Source: Anaerolineales bacterium
GTDB lineage: Bacteria > Chloroflexota > Anaerolineae > Anaerolineales > UBA4823
Reading direction: 5' to 3'
NCBI GenBank assembly: GCA_016935755.1
Contig: JAFGQI010000068.1
Location: 1 to 54,510 of the forward strand
DNA: 54,510 nucleotides
The position numbers and the translations under genes are program-made. Shown here piece after piece: positions 34,150-41,819 of this stretch. The notes under the pieces were generated by a model, which worked only from the letters and a program-made list of their open reading frames with translations, was not told where the DNA came from and searched no databases. Every line of letters starts with the position of its first letter. Position 1 is the first letter of the stretch.

Positions 34150-35088
34150 ATGGCTTCGCATTCCAGATTGAATTCCCGAAACTATGCAACAGAAGATGAC
34201 TTACGGCAGATGCAGGCGCTGCTGATGGAGGCGCGTGCACAAACGGATGACTGGCGCTATGCGCATGTAGGCGATCTGATTTTTTGGTTCTTTATGGTGG
34301 CGTGCCATCTGCAGGCGAAAGAATTCATCCGCCTGTGGCATGATGGCGATAAGTTAGTCGGCTACGCTATGCTGGGGGAAGATCCGTCTTTTGACTGGCA
34401 GGTGCTGCCGGAGTATGAATGGCGCGGCATCGAGGGGGAGGCGATGGCGTGGGCGGAAGCGCGCCTGACCGAACTGCGCACGCGCGATCCGCAGCTGTGG
34501 GGCGGTCCTATTGTGTCCGGCTCCCGGCAGGATAATGCACGCCGAATAGCATTCCTGGAAGAACACGGGTTCCAGCCTGGCGGCGAGTTTTCCGAGGTAA
34601 ACATGCTCTGCGGGTTGGACATGCCGGTCGCCGAACCTGTTCTGCCGGCCGGTTGTCAGGTGCGCGCCCTGGCTGAGACAGGCGAAATCTCGAACCGCGC
34701 CGGGGCCCAGCGCGAGGTGTGGCACCCGTGGACGGTCGGAAATGTGAGCGACGAGGATTACGCCTACTTTATGCGGCTGCCTGGCTACGACCGTGAGCTT
34801 GATGTGGTGGCAGTCGCGCCGGATGGCGTTATCGCCGCGTACGTGAATGGCTGGATCGATCCAGTCAACCAGATCGGCGATTTTGGCCCGCTGGGGGCGC
34901 GCCCGGCATACCGCCGGCAAGGTCTGACGCAGGCAGCGCTGCTCGAATGTCTGCGCCGGATGCAGGCGCGAGGGATGAACCGGGTGAGCGTTTCAACTGG
35001 CGTCAATAATACGCCCGCCATACGGCTGTATGAATCGGTTGGCTTTCAAATCGTGAACGAGTATCATGAGTATATCAAAAGGGATTGA
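34150..35088 (+). CDS. Tandem GNAT acetyltransferase
   Basis: 312 aa made of two GNAT domains. The N-terminal one (about 10-160) is weak. The C-terminal one (about 165-312) has the acetyl-CoA loop RPAYRRQGLTQAAL and the closing SVSTGVNNTPAIRLYESVGF. Mycothiol-synthase-like proteins share this layout, but the substrate cannot be inferred. It lies between Nudix and APH-like genes in an accessory region. Confidence 0.8.
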   Translation: MASHSRLNSRNYATEDDLRQMQALLMEARAQTDDWRYAHVGDLIFWFFMVACHLQAKEFIRLWHDGDKLVGYAMLGEDPSFDWQVLPEYEWRGIEGEAMAWAEARLTELRTRDPQLWGGPIVSGSRQDNARRIAFLEEHGFQPGGEFSEVNMLCGLDMPVAEPVLPAGCQVRALAETGEISNRAGAQREVWHPWTVGNVSDEDYAYFMRLPGYDRELDVVAVAPDGVIAAYVNGWIDPVNQIGDFGPLGARPAYRRQGLTQAALLECLRRMQARGMNRVSVSTGVNNTPAIRLYESVGFQIVNEYHEYIKRD

Positions 35089-35109
35089 ACGAGGCGAGAG
35101 CCGATCATA

Positions 35110-36105
35110 ATGATGAAATTGAGGCATCTTTTTAACAATCCGGCCTTAGCCGAGATGCTGCTGGGCAACTGGGAATACGATGAAACCTCACTGGAGCTGT
35201 TCCAGTACTTTCGCATCTCGGCCAATGCGATCTATCCGTTCCGGAGAGACGGCGAAATATGTTTCTTGCGCTGCTGCCCATCCTCGGAAAAAGTGAGGGA
35301 AAACCTGGCGGCAGAGCTTGATTTTATTGGTTATCTGCGGGGCAGACACTACAATGCACTGGAACCGGTGCCTGCTAAAAGCGGGGATCTGCTGGTGCAG
35401 AAGCAGACCCCGTGGGGGGAATACTATGCCAGCGTCTTCAAGCGGGTGAAAGGCAAACAGATCAGCGAAGCAAGTTTTGAGGACGAAATCATGTTTGCCT
35501 ACGGGGCAGCGCTGGGCCAGCTGCACCAGCTGTCGAGTGAATATACCAACCCGATCAGAAAACGCTGGACGCATGTGGAGGTATTTGGGTGGATTGAAGA
35601 GACGCTGAGAGAGCTTACAGGTGAAACACTTGCTCTGGCAGAGGCGCGGCTTCTGCGGGAGTATTTCTCGACTCTGCCGGTACATCAAAGGAATTATGGG
35701 CTGATCCATTATGATTTCGAGCTGGATAATGTCTTTTATGACGCCTCGACAAAGTCCTGCAGCGTGATCGATTTTGACGACGCCATGTATCACTGGTACA
35801 TCCTGGATATTGTCCAGGCGTTGGAGAGTATGCGAAGCGAAATATCAGAGAAAGAATACCCGCACAAGGAAGCGGTTTTTCTGCAAGGCTACCAGAGCCA
35901 TTTCGATCTGGATAACGATCTATGGGCTGCCGCGCCTGTTTTCGGGCGGTTTGCGAACCTGTACAGCTATACCCGGGTCACCAGATCGATCCAGGAGCGG
36001 TGGGAGAATGAGCCGGAGTGGCTGGTGACACTGCGCAGTAAATTAGCCCGGTCGCTCGCCAGTGAGGCGGAAACCTTCGGCAGCCCAATCGATGGAATAT
36101 CATGA
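35110..36105 (+). CDS. APH-like phosphotransferase
   Basis: 331 aa, aminoglycoside phosphotransferase/choline kinase fold. The catalytic loop reads GLIHYDFELDNVFYD (near residue 200), where HGDLHxxN is usual, and the metal-binding motif is VIDFDDAMYHW. Both key Asp residues are kept. The family also phosphorylates sugars and small alcohols, so antibiotic resistance is not implied. It is separated from the GNAT gene by 21 bases and is probably cotranscribed. Confidence 0.8.
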   Translation: MMKLRHLFNNPALAEMLLGNWEYDETSLELFQYFRISANAIYPFRRDGEICFLRCCPSSEKVRENLAAELDFIGYLRGRHYNALEPVPAKSGDLLVQKQTPWGEYYASVFKRVKGKQISEASFEDEIMFAYGAALGQLHQLSSEYTNPIRKRWTHVEVFGWIEETLRELTGETLALAEARLLREYFSTLPVHQRNYGLIHYDFELDNVFYDASTKSCSVIDFDDAMYHWYILDIVQALESMRSEISEKEYPHKEAVFLQGYQSHFDLDNDLWAAAPVFGRFANLYSYTRVTRSIQERWENEPEWLVTLRSKLARSLASEAETFGSPIDGIS

Positions 36106-36227
36106 TGGTGAAGGTAAAGAGCAGATTTTCCCCGGAGTCGGTGGCGGCAGTTTTCCCCTCCCGTACCGGAAGCCAAAAGGCGCTGCAGATATATCTGGCA
36201 AAAAAAGAATGCGCGGGCAGCTATTGA
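36102..36227 (+). pseudogene. Decayed duplicate of the Nudix C-terminus
   Basis: The frame ending at TGA 36225-36227 encodes SVAAVFPSRTGSQKALQIYL, closely matching LPAISPTRTGSQKAMQAYL at the end of the Nudix gene at 33542. Just upstream, in another frame, GEGKEQIFP parallels DEGAARIFP of the Nudix protein, so one frameshift separates the two parts. The rest of the gene is missing. It overlaps the APH-like stop by four bases. Confidence 0.7.
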
Positions 36228-36252
36228 CAATTACCCTCTCCCCCTCTAAACT
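36224..36252 (+). promoter_or_regulatory. comM promoter, leaderless type
   Basis: TTGACA (36224-36229), 17-base spacer, TAAACT (36247-36252). The ATG is only 6 bases further on and no ribosome-binding site exists, so the transcript should start at or next to the start codon. Confidence 0.55.
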
Positions 36253-36258
36253 TATCAT

Positions 36259-37806
36259 ATGCTGGCAAAAGTTCATTCCTGTGCGGTGATCGGCCTGGAG
36301 GGCGTGGTCGTCGAGGTGGAGGTTGACTTCGGCGATGGATTGCCGTCGATCATTATCGTGGGGCTGCCGGACGCGGCGGTGCAGGAAAGCCGCGAGCGGG
36401 TGCAGTCGGCGGTCAAGAACGCCGGGCTGTATTTTCCCCGCAAGCGGCTGACAATCAACCTGGCGCCGGCGGCGGTGCGCAAGGAAGGCCCGGCTTACGA
36501 CCTGCCGATCGCCCTGGGGGTGCTGATCGCCAGCCGGCAGCTTTCGCTGGACTGCATGGAAGGCTCGATGGTGATTGGCGAGCTCTCGCTGGATGGCAGT
36601 GTGCGGCATGTGCGCGGGGTGCTGCCGATGGCGGCCGTCGCCCGCCAGCAGGGCTTCCAGCGCATCTTCACCCCGGTGAGCGACGCGGCCGAGGCGGCCC
36701 TGATCCCCGATTTAGAAGTCATCCCGGTATCCTCCCTGGCGGCCCTGTACGCCCATCTGTCCGGAGCGATCCAGATCCCGCCCCAACCTCCCATCACCCC
36801 GGAAGACCTGCCGGTGAGCGTGTCGACCGACTTCAGCGAGGTGAAGGGGCAGGAGCATGTTAAGCGCTCCCTGGAGGTGGCGGCGGCGGGGGGGCATAAT
36901 GTCTTGATGGTGGGGCCGCCTGGAGCCGGCAAAACTCTGCTGGCGCGGGCGGTGCCGGGCATCCTGCCGCGCATGAGCATCGACGAGGCGCTGGACGTGA
37001 CGCGCATCTACTCCGTCGCCGACCAGCTGCCGCCGGATGTGCCGCTGATCCGGGTGCGGCCTTTCCGCTCGCCGCACCACACGATCAGCCATGCCGGGCT
37101 GGTGGGCGGCGGCAATATCCCCCATCCCGGCGAAATCTCGCTGGCGCACCGGGGGGTGCTCTTCCTGGATGAGCTGCCGGAGTTCGGCATGCGTGTGCTG
37201 GAGGTGATGCGCCAGCCGATCGAGGACAAGGTGGTGACGATCAGCCGCGCCCAGGGCACGCTGACCTTTCCCGCCAGCTTTCAGCTGATCGCGGCGATGA
37301 ACCCCTGCCCGTGCGGCTACTATGGCGATGCGGTCAAGGCCTGCACCTGTTCCAACGCCGCGGTGACCAAGTACCAGAAGCGCATCTCCGGCCCGCTGCT
37401 GGATCGCATCGACATTCACGTTGAGGTGCCGCGGGTGGCGTATGAGAAGCTGAGCGACAGCCGGCTGGGCGAACCATCGGCGGTGATTCGCGAGCGGGTG
37501 GAGGCAGCGCGCCAGGTTCAAAGAGAACGCTTTGCAGCAGGTGCAACGCACTCTGCAAGTGCGGCGCACCTGGTGACCTGCAACGCCGATATGCGCCCGG
37601 CGGAGGTGCGCCAGTTCTGCCAGCTGGATGAGGTGGGGCGTTCGCTGATGCGCAGCGCGATGAACCAGCTGAACCTGTCGGCGCGGGCCTATCACCGGGT
37701 GCTGAAGCTGGCGCGCACCATCGCCGACCTGGCGGGCAGCGAGCAGATCGCCCCGGCGCACCTGGCGGAGGCGCTGCAGTATAGACCGAAGATGGAGATG
37801 GGGTAA
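36259..37806 (+). CDS. comM: YifB/ComM-family Mg-chelatase-like AAA+ ATPase
   Basis: 515 aa. The N-terminal ChlI-like domain has VVEVEVDFGDGLPSIIIVGLPDAAV, followed by the AAA+ core with Walker A GPPGAGKT (about residue 222), Walker B LFLDELPEF and MNPCPCGYYGD with Cys-rich insert. A C-terminal helical domain with RAYHRVLKLARTIADLAGS closes it. ComM promotes branch migration during natural transformation in Proteobacteria (family knowledge); whether this bacterium is competent is unknown. Length is typical. Confidence 0.9.
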   Translation: MLAKVHSCAVIGLEGVVVEVEVDFGDGLPSIIIVGLPDAAVQESRERVQSAVKNAGLYFPRKRLTINLAPAAVRKEGPAYDLPIALGVLIASRQLSLDCMEGSMVIGELSLDGSVRHVRGVLPMAAVARQQGFQRIFTPVSDAAEAALIPDLEVIPVSSLAALYAHLSGAIQIPPQPPITPEDLPVSVSTDFSEVKGQEHVKRSLEVAAAGGHNVLMVGPPGAGKTLLARAVPGILPRMSIDEALDVTRIYSVADQLPPDVPLIRVRPFRSPHHTISHAGLVGGGNIPHPGEISLAHRGVLFLDELPEFGMRVLEVMRQPIEDKVVTISRAQGTLTFPASFQLIAAMNPCPCGYYGDAVKACTCSNAAVTKYQKRISGPLLDRIDIHVEVPRVAYEKLSDSRLGEPSAVIRERVEAARQVQRERFAAGATHSASAAHLVTCNADMRPAEVRQFCQLDEVGRSLMRSAMNQLNLSARAYHRVLKLARTIADLAGSEQIAPAHLAEALQYRPKMEMG

Positions 37807-37835
37807 TTGCTTTCGGGTGCGGATTGGTCTATAAT
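37807..37835 (+). promoter_or_regulatory. Promoter of the DUF4160/DUF2442 pair
   Basis: TTGCTT (37807-37812), 17-base spacer, perfect TATAAT (37830-37835), beginning directly after the comM stop codon. AGGAG lies at 37842-37846. Confidence 0.6.
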
Positions 37836-37857
37836 TGTTTTAGGAGTAAGCCAAATT

Positions 37858-38118
37858 ATGCCCGAAATCAGCCGTTTCTTTGGCATTATCATCAAAATGT
37901 ATTTTAACGACCACATGCCCCCTCACTTCCATGCTGAATATGGCGAGCATGTTGCCGAGTTGACTATTGATACTTTGGAAATATTGCATGGCTATTTACC
38001 GAATAGAGTTCTTGGATTGGTTTTGGAATGGGCTGTGCTTCATCGCCAGGAACTCAGGTTAAATTGGGAGTTAGCGCGAGCAAGAGAGGCGCTGATATCC
38101 ATCGCGCCATTGGAATAA
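37858..38118 (+). CDS. DUF4160 domain protein
   Basis: 86 aa from ATG 37858 (AGGAG 11 bases upstream). The pattern ISRFFGIIIKMYFNDHMPPH followed by FHAEYGEHVAEL is the DUF4160 signature, with a His-rich PPHFHA motif. The family is small, cytosolic and of unknown biochemistry; it usually sits beside DUF2442, as here, and the pair has been suggested to act like a toxin-antitoxin or regulatory module (inference). Confidence 0.85.
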   Translation: MPEISRFFGIIIKMYFNDHMPPHFHAEYGEHVAELTIDTLEILHGYLPNRVLGLVLEWAVLHRQELRLNWELARAREALISIAPLE

Positions 38119-38129
38119 AGAGGTGTTGT

Positions 38130-38381
38130 ATGAATCGCATTGTATTGGTGAAAACCTTGCCCAAATACTTACTGGAATTGACCTTTGAAGACAACTTGTG
38201 CAAAGTGGTAGACATAACCCCTTTTATTGGCCAGGGATTATCAGCAGCTTTGCACGACGAAGAATATTTCCAAAAAGTTGAAATCGAGAGCGGCGGTGGT
38301 ATTTACTGGCCGAACGGTTACGACTTCTGTCCGAATTTTCTTCATGACGAGGTGCCAGCAATTTCGCTGGCTTCAGTTTAG
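38130..38381 (+). CDS. DUF2442 domain protein
   Basis: 83 aa from ATG 38130, eleven bases after the DUF4160 stop. The sequence VLVKTLPKYLLELTFEDNLCK followed by VVDITPFIG, and the C-terminal IYWPNGYDFCPNFLHDE, are typical of DUF2442. It is likely the partner of the preceding protein. The gene is less GC-rich than its neighbours, suggesting transfer. Confidence 0.85.
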   Translation: MNRIVLVKTLPKYLLELTFEDNLCKVVDITPFIGQGLSAALHDEEYFQKVEIESGGGIYWPNGYDFCPNFLHDEVPAISLASV

Positions 38382-38539
38382 CTCATCAGAACCGGCTAAA
38401 GGGCCAGAGGATGGATGTTGGCTCGACCTTCATCCCTTTTTACTGCCCTCCTGCGACAGACTGGCACGCCTCGACCGTGTTGACATGATATCTGCAAATA
38501 GGCTGTAGAACCAATTATTGGGCTATCATAGGCAGTCCT

Positions 38540-39031
38540 ATGGGAAAAGAAAAAATCACAAGAGGGAATGCAAGTCAATTCTTTGTAGCAGGTGAGCTTT
38601 GCCGCAGAGGATATTCGGCTGTCGTCACACTCGGTAATACTCCAAATACCGATGTTCTCTGCAGCAATATTGAGGGAACGAAATTCGTCCACATCCAGGT
38701 AAAAACGTTCGTTCCGGGCAATCGAACATGCAGCGTTGGGATGAAGGCCGAAAAGGATTTTGGGGATAATTTTTTCTGGGTGCTTGCCGGAATACCAGAA
38801 CCCGATAGCAAATCCGGTAATGAATACTATATTATCCCATCGAGCGAGATGTCGAAAAACATCCGGAGAGGACATCAGGCCTGGCTCGAATCGCTGGGAA
38901 AGAAGGGGCAAAAACACAACGATAACGCTGTACGAGCAGTGGATTTGCCTCCGCGTAAATCTAATAGCGGTTGGGATATCAGCGAATATCGAGACCGTTG
39001 GGATTTACTTGAACAAAAACTGAAAGCCTAA
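38540..39031 (+). CDS. PD-(D/E)XK-like endonuclease-fold protein
   Basis: 163 aa. The N-terminal part shows GELCRRGYSAVVTLGNTPNTD and then HIQVKTF, matching the order helix, Asp, (D/E/Q)xK of small restriction-like nucleases; Asp in PNTDVL and Lys in QVKT are candidate catalytic residues. No methylase or partner is adjacent. TATCAT lies 10 bases before the ATG with no ribosome-binding site. Lower GC than the housekeeping genes. The stop codon lies inside a GCCTAAC motif as in integron cassettes. Confidence 0.6.
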   Translation: MGKEKITRGNASQFFVAGELCRRGYSAVVTLGNTPNTDVLCSNIEGTKFVHIQVKTFVPGNRTCSVGMKAEKDFGDNFFWVLAGIPEPDSKSGNEYYIIPSSEMSKNIRRGHQAWLESLGKKGQKHNDNAVRAVDLPPRKSNSGWDISEYRDRWDLLEQKLKA

Positions 39032-39071
39032 CAACGGCATGCGGCTGACCGCCTTCGAGGTGGGATTGGGC
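39026..39071 (+). other. attC-like remnant after the PD-(D/E)XK gene
   Basis: GCCTAAC (39026-39032, RYYYAAC pattern) contains the stop codon of the upstream gene. It is followed by CAACGGCATGCGGCTGACCGCC, which looks like the left arm of integron attC sites, and by ATTGGGC (39065-39071), one base off the GTTRRRY core. A paired right arm is not obvious. Probably a truncated or degenerate site. Confidence 0.3.
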
Positions 39072-39149
39072 GTAGCAAATCAGCGAAGTTTCGTGCTATG
39101 ATTGTTTTAGTGCCTCGTTATCACGGGGGTAAGTAAGCCAATCCGTTAT

Positions 39150-39253
39150 GCTGTTTATTCAAACTAGAGGGCTACATCCCATAAAGGGTGCGGCCCTAAT
39201 CTATTCCAGCCCCAAAACGCGTATAATATCAGTAAGCTTACAGAGCAGGAGCA
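39150..39253 (+). repeat. Dispersed repeat with hairpin and TATAAT, copy 1
   Basis: Matches 41536-41643 over about 105 bases: GCTGTTTAT, an imperfect hairpin (39168-39180 with 39186-39197), CTATTCC-GCCCCAAAACGC, TATAAT (39222-39227), then ACAGAGCAGGAGCA. It lies about 85 bases upstream of the methyltransferase gene. The rest of the 305-base gap (39032-39336) holds the attC-like remnant, CTATGATTGTTTTAG (39096-39110), and a GAGGAG ribosome-binding site. Confidence 0.75.
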
Positions 39254-39336
39254 CTTTCTGTCACGCGCCAGCAAAGAACACATTGCCAGGGTTTTGCTGC
39301 GCTCTCAGGGCCATTTTTCTGTGGTGAGGAGCATGC

Positions 39337-40131
39337 ATGGAGGCTGAACCTTTCTATGACGAGTATGCCCCACAGGAGTGGGAGCGTTTGGGGCGCCACC
39401 GGACCGAGTTTGGGGTGAGTCTGAGAGCTATCCATGAGTTTCTGCCCCAAGCTCCCTGTTCTGTCCTCGATGTAGGCGGGGGGCCTGGTCGTTATGCGAT
39501 TGAACTGGCGCGACAGGGGTATCAGGTTACCCTGGTAGATCTATCGAGGGAGAATTTGAAGATCGCCCGGCAGAAGGCAGGTGAGGCGCAGGTGTCGCTG
39601 GTCGATCTGATCCACGCCAATGCCCTGGACTTGAGTGTAATCGGTCCAGCCAGTTTCAGCGCGGTGCTCTTGATGGGACCGCTGTACCACCTCTTATCTT
39701 TCAGAGAACGGGTACAAGCCATACATGAAGCCAGGCGTGTCCTCCAGCCGGGAGGAAGATTATTCGCCGCGTTCATCACCCGGTTTGCGCCATTCCGGTA
39801 TATGGTGATGAGTGACCCGGCCTGGCTGGCGGAGAACCCGGCGTATGCGCTTCAATTGTTAGAAACGGGGATACACGACAACCCGACCGGGTTCGCCAAG
39901 GCCTATTATGTGCACCCGAACGAGGTTGCGCCGCTGATGGAGGGCTGCGGCCTGCGAACCCTGAGCCTGGTTGGCTGCGAGGGGGTTCTGGCAGAGTTCG
40001 ATGATCAGGTGAGCGAGCTAACCGGAAAAGCCTGGGAGGCCTGGGTAGACCTGAACTATAAACTGGGTCAGGACCCCGCGCTCTATGGAGCTTCGGATCA
40101 TTTGTTATACGTGGGCGAAAAATTTGACTAA
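39337..40131 (+). CDS. Class I SAM-dependent methyltransferase
   Basis: 264 aa. Motif I VLDVGGGPGRYAIELA (about 43-58), acidic end of strand 2 in VTLVDLS, and LLMGPLYHLLSFRERV (motif IV region) define a class I methyltransferase of the UbiE/Methyltransf_11 type. Substrate unknown. GAGGAG precedes the ATG. Expression may start from the TATAAT within the repeat upstream. An ICMT-like gene follows after 17 bases. Confidence 0.85.
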   Translation: MEAEPFYDEYAPQEWERLGRHRTEFGVSLRAIHEFLPQAPCSVLDVGGGPGRYAIELARQGYQVTLVDLSRENLKIARQKAGEAQVSLVDLIHANALDLSVIGPASFSAVLLMGPLYHLLSFRERVQAIHEARRVLQPGGRLFAAFITRFAPFRYMVMSDPAWLAENPAYALQLLETGIHDNPTGFAKAYYVHPNEVAPLMEGCGLRTLSLVGCEGVLAEFDDQVSELTGKAWEAWVDLNYKLGQDPALYGASDHLLYVGEKFD

Positions 40132-40148
40132 CGGATCAATGGTGAACC

Positions 40149-40691
40149 ATGAAGGATAAACTGCTCCAACAGACCGAACACGAATACAGCCCTAAACAGC
40201 GGTTTATTGCGCTAATGTTTTTGGCCCCCATCTTTCTGATCGCGCTGCCCTATGGCCTGATGGCTCTTGGATCAAGGATCGACCGCTGGATGCAGTGGCC
40301 GCCCATCCCGAGCGAGCCAATTAATCTGATCTTGGGCTGGCTGCTGATATTGCCAGGCTGGCTGCTGGCGATGTGGTCGATCTACGCCCAATTTACCCTG
40401 GGGAGGGGCACACCCGTCCCACTGATGGCAACCCAGAAGCTGATCATTCAGCCGCCCTTCAACTACTGCCGCAATCCGATGTCATTGGGCTCGATTTTGA
40501 TGTACCTGGGGGTGGCTGTTCTTTTTCGATCGCTGGGGGCGGCGATCATCGTGCTGCTCTTCGCTGGCTGCCTGTTGACCTATATCAAACGCGTCGAAGA
40601 AAGGGAAATGGAAACGCGCTTTGGGCAGGAATACCTGGAGTACAGGCAGAACACGCCGTTTTTACTGCCGCGGCTGCGGCGGCGCTCGTAA
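40149..40691 (+). CDS. Isoprenylcysteine methyltransferase-like membrane protein
   Basis: 180 aa with four hydrophobic helices. The C-terminal part has the ICMT/PEMT pattern YCRNPMSLGSILMYLG and EEREMETRFGQEYLEYRQ, which binds SAM in this family. Bacterial members methylate lipids or are of unknown substrate. It is likely cotranscribed with the methyltransferase at 39337. Confidence 0.8.
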   Translation: MKDKLLQQTEHEYSPKQRFIALMFLAPIFLIALPYGLMALGSRIDRWMQWPPIPSEPINLILGWLLILPGWLLAMWSIYAQFTLGRGTPVPLMATQKLIIQPPFNYCRNPMSLGSILMYLGVAVLFRSLGAAIIVLLFAGCLLTYIKRVEEREMETRFGQEYLEYRQNTPFLLPRLRRRS

Positions 40692-40809
40692 GAAAAAGCA
40701 TTGTCTTTGGATTACATCAAAAGATGTATTGAGCCTCCAAAACAACGATGGGCGCACCGGTTGCTGCTGGCTTAGCTGGCAGCTATTGATTCAAAAACGT
40801 GTTACTCCC

Positions 40810-40838
40810 TTGTAAAATTTGATAACTTCAGATATAAT
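40810..40838 (+). promoter_or_regulatory. doxX-like gene promoter
   Basis: TTGTAA (40810-40815), 17-base spacer, perfect TATAAT (40833-40838). The transcription start would fall inside the palindrome that begins two bases later. Confidence 0.65.
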
Positions 40839-40839
40839 A

Positions 40840-40861
40840 GATAAATATGGTGATATTTATC
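40840..40861. promoter_or_regulatory. Palindrome at the doxX start site, possible operator
   Basis: Perfect inverted repeat GATAAATAT-GGTG-ATATTTATC, immediately after the -10 box. Its position suits a repressor site or a 5' hairpin of the mRNA. The ribosome-binding site AAAGGAG is further on, before 40927. Confidence 0.55.
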
Positions 40862-40926
40862 CTCATTATGCCATTTGTCTCAATATTGGCTATCTGGTAT
40901 TCGATCTATTGCTAAAGGAGTAATGC

Positions 40927-41493
40927 ATGAAAACGCAGACCTGGTCGCAAAGCATCACAGTTCCAGATCCCCCTATCGTGGTAAATTTATTCGGAAATAC
41001 TCGCTGGGCATGGCTCTGGCTGGCGGCGCGCTTGTATGTCGGCTACACCTGGCTGACTTCGGGCTGGGGTAAATTGAGCAACCCGGGGTGGGTAAAAACT
41101 GGCGAGGTATTACAGGGCTTTTGGCTGCGCGCTGTGGCGATCCCCGAAGCGCCTGGTCGCCCGCTGATATCGTTTGACTGGTATCGAGCCTTCATCCAGG
41201 CGCTGCTCGACAGCGAAAGTTATACCTGGTTTGCCAAGGCTATTGTTGCAGGTGAGATCTTTGTGGGTATCGCATTGATCCTGGGATTGTTCACTGGAAT
41301 AGCCGCCTTTTTTGGGGGCTTCATGAACTGGAATTTCATGATGGCTGGATCAGCCAGTGTAAATCCGATGCTTTTTACGCTCTCGGTACTGGTCATCCTG
41401 GCCTGGAAGACTGCGGGTTGGTTGGGGCTGGATCGCTGGCTCCTGCCGCTGCTTGGTACTCCCTGGAAGCCCGGCAAGCTGTTTGAGAAGTAA
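40927..41493 (+). CDS. DoxX-family membrane protein
   Basis: 188 aa with four transmembrane helices. The motifs RLYVGYTWLTSGWGKL, the helix GEIFVGIALILGLFTGIAAF and FMNWNFMMAGSASVNP are typical of the DoxX/thiosulfate:quinone oxidoreductase DoxD-like family. The role is probably membrane-linked redox or stress; unproven. It has its own promoter with a palindrome. Confidence 0.88.
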   Translation: MKTQTWSQSITVPDPPIVVNLFGNTRWAWLWLAARLYVGYTWLTSGWGKLSNPGWVKTGEVLQGFWLRAVAIPEAPGRPLISFDWYRAFIQALLDSESYTWFAKAIVAGEIFVGIALILGLFTGIAAFFGGFMNWNFMMAGSASVNPMLFTLSVLVILAWKTAGWLGLDRWLLPLLGTPWKPGKLFEK

Positions 41494-41535
41494 CCGGGGT
41501 TAGCTCTCGTTTCTTCCTTGCAGCCATAAAAAAGC

Positions 41536-41643
41536 GCTGTTTATCAAAACCAAGTGGGCTACTTCCCATCAATGGAAGTAGCCCTTATCTATTCCGGCCC
41601 CAAAACGCATATAATTATGAGCAGGCTCACAGAGCAGGAGCAA
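41536..41643 (+). repeat. Dispersed repeat with hairpin and TATAAT, copy 2
   Basis: Second copy of the element at 39150-39253. The order is the same: GCTGTTTAT, hairpin with perfect 11-bp stem, CTATTCCGGCCCCAAAACGC, TATAAT (41610-41615), ACAGAGCAGGAGCA. It lies in the 317-base gap before the response regulator at 41820, after the doxX gene. Stems differ in sequence between copies but keep the fold. Confidence 0.75.
41556..41584 (+). terminator. Hairpin after doxX, possible terminator
   Basis: Stem GGGCTACTTCC / GGAAGTAGCCC with a 7-base loop, followed by TTATCTATT. The T-tract is imperfect. It is the hairpin part of repeat copy 2. Confidence 0.45.
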
Positions 41644-41679
41644 CTTTGTTCACTATCCGTCCAGCTCCAATTTCGGGTC

Positions 41680-41707
41680 TTGTAAACCACAGGATTTTCG
41701 TTACAAT
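41680..41707 (+). promoter_or_regulatory. Candidate promoter of the receiver/GGDEF-like gene
   Basis: TTGTAA (41680-41685), 16-base spacer, TACAAT (41702-41707), about 110 bases before the start codon. Confidence 0.45.
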
Positions 41708-41819
41708 ATACACCTGACACCTGCGATCGAATGGATCGAACCCACACAGTAACATGAGCTGACAATCCCGACCCGGCGTCACCATTTCATCTGCCTGCTG
41801 GAATAGAGAGGTGGGAGCA

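Noticed and set aside
36712..37761. 349-codon open frame on the minus strand within comM
   Set aside because: It is antisense to a well-conserved AAA+ gene and its translation is rich in His, Arg and Gln, as expected from a shadow of GC-rich codons.
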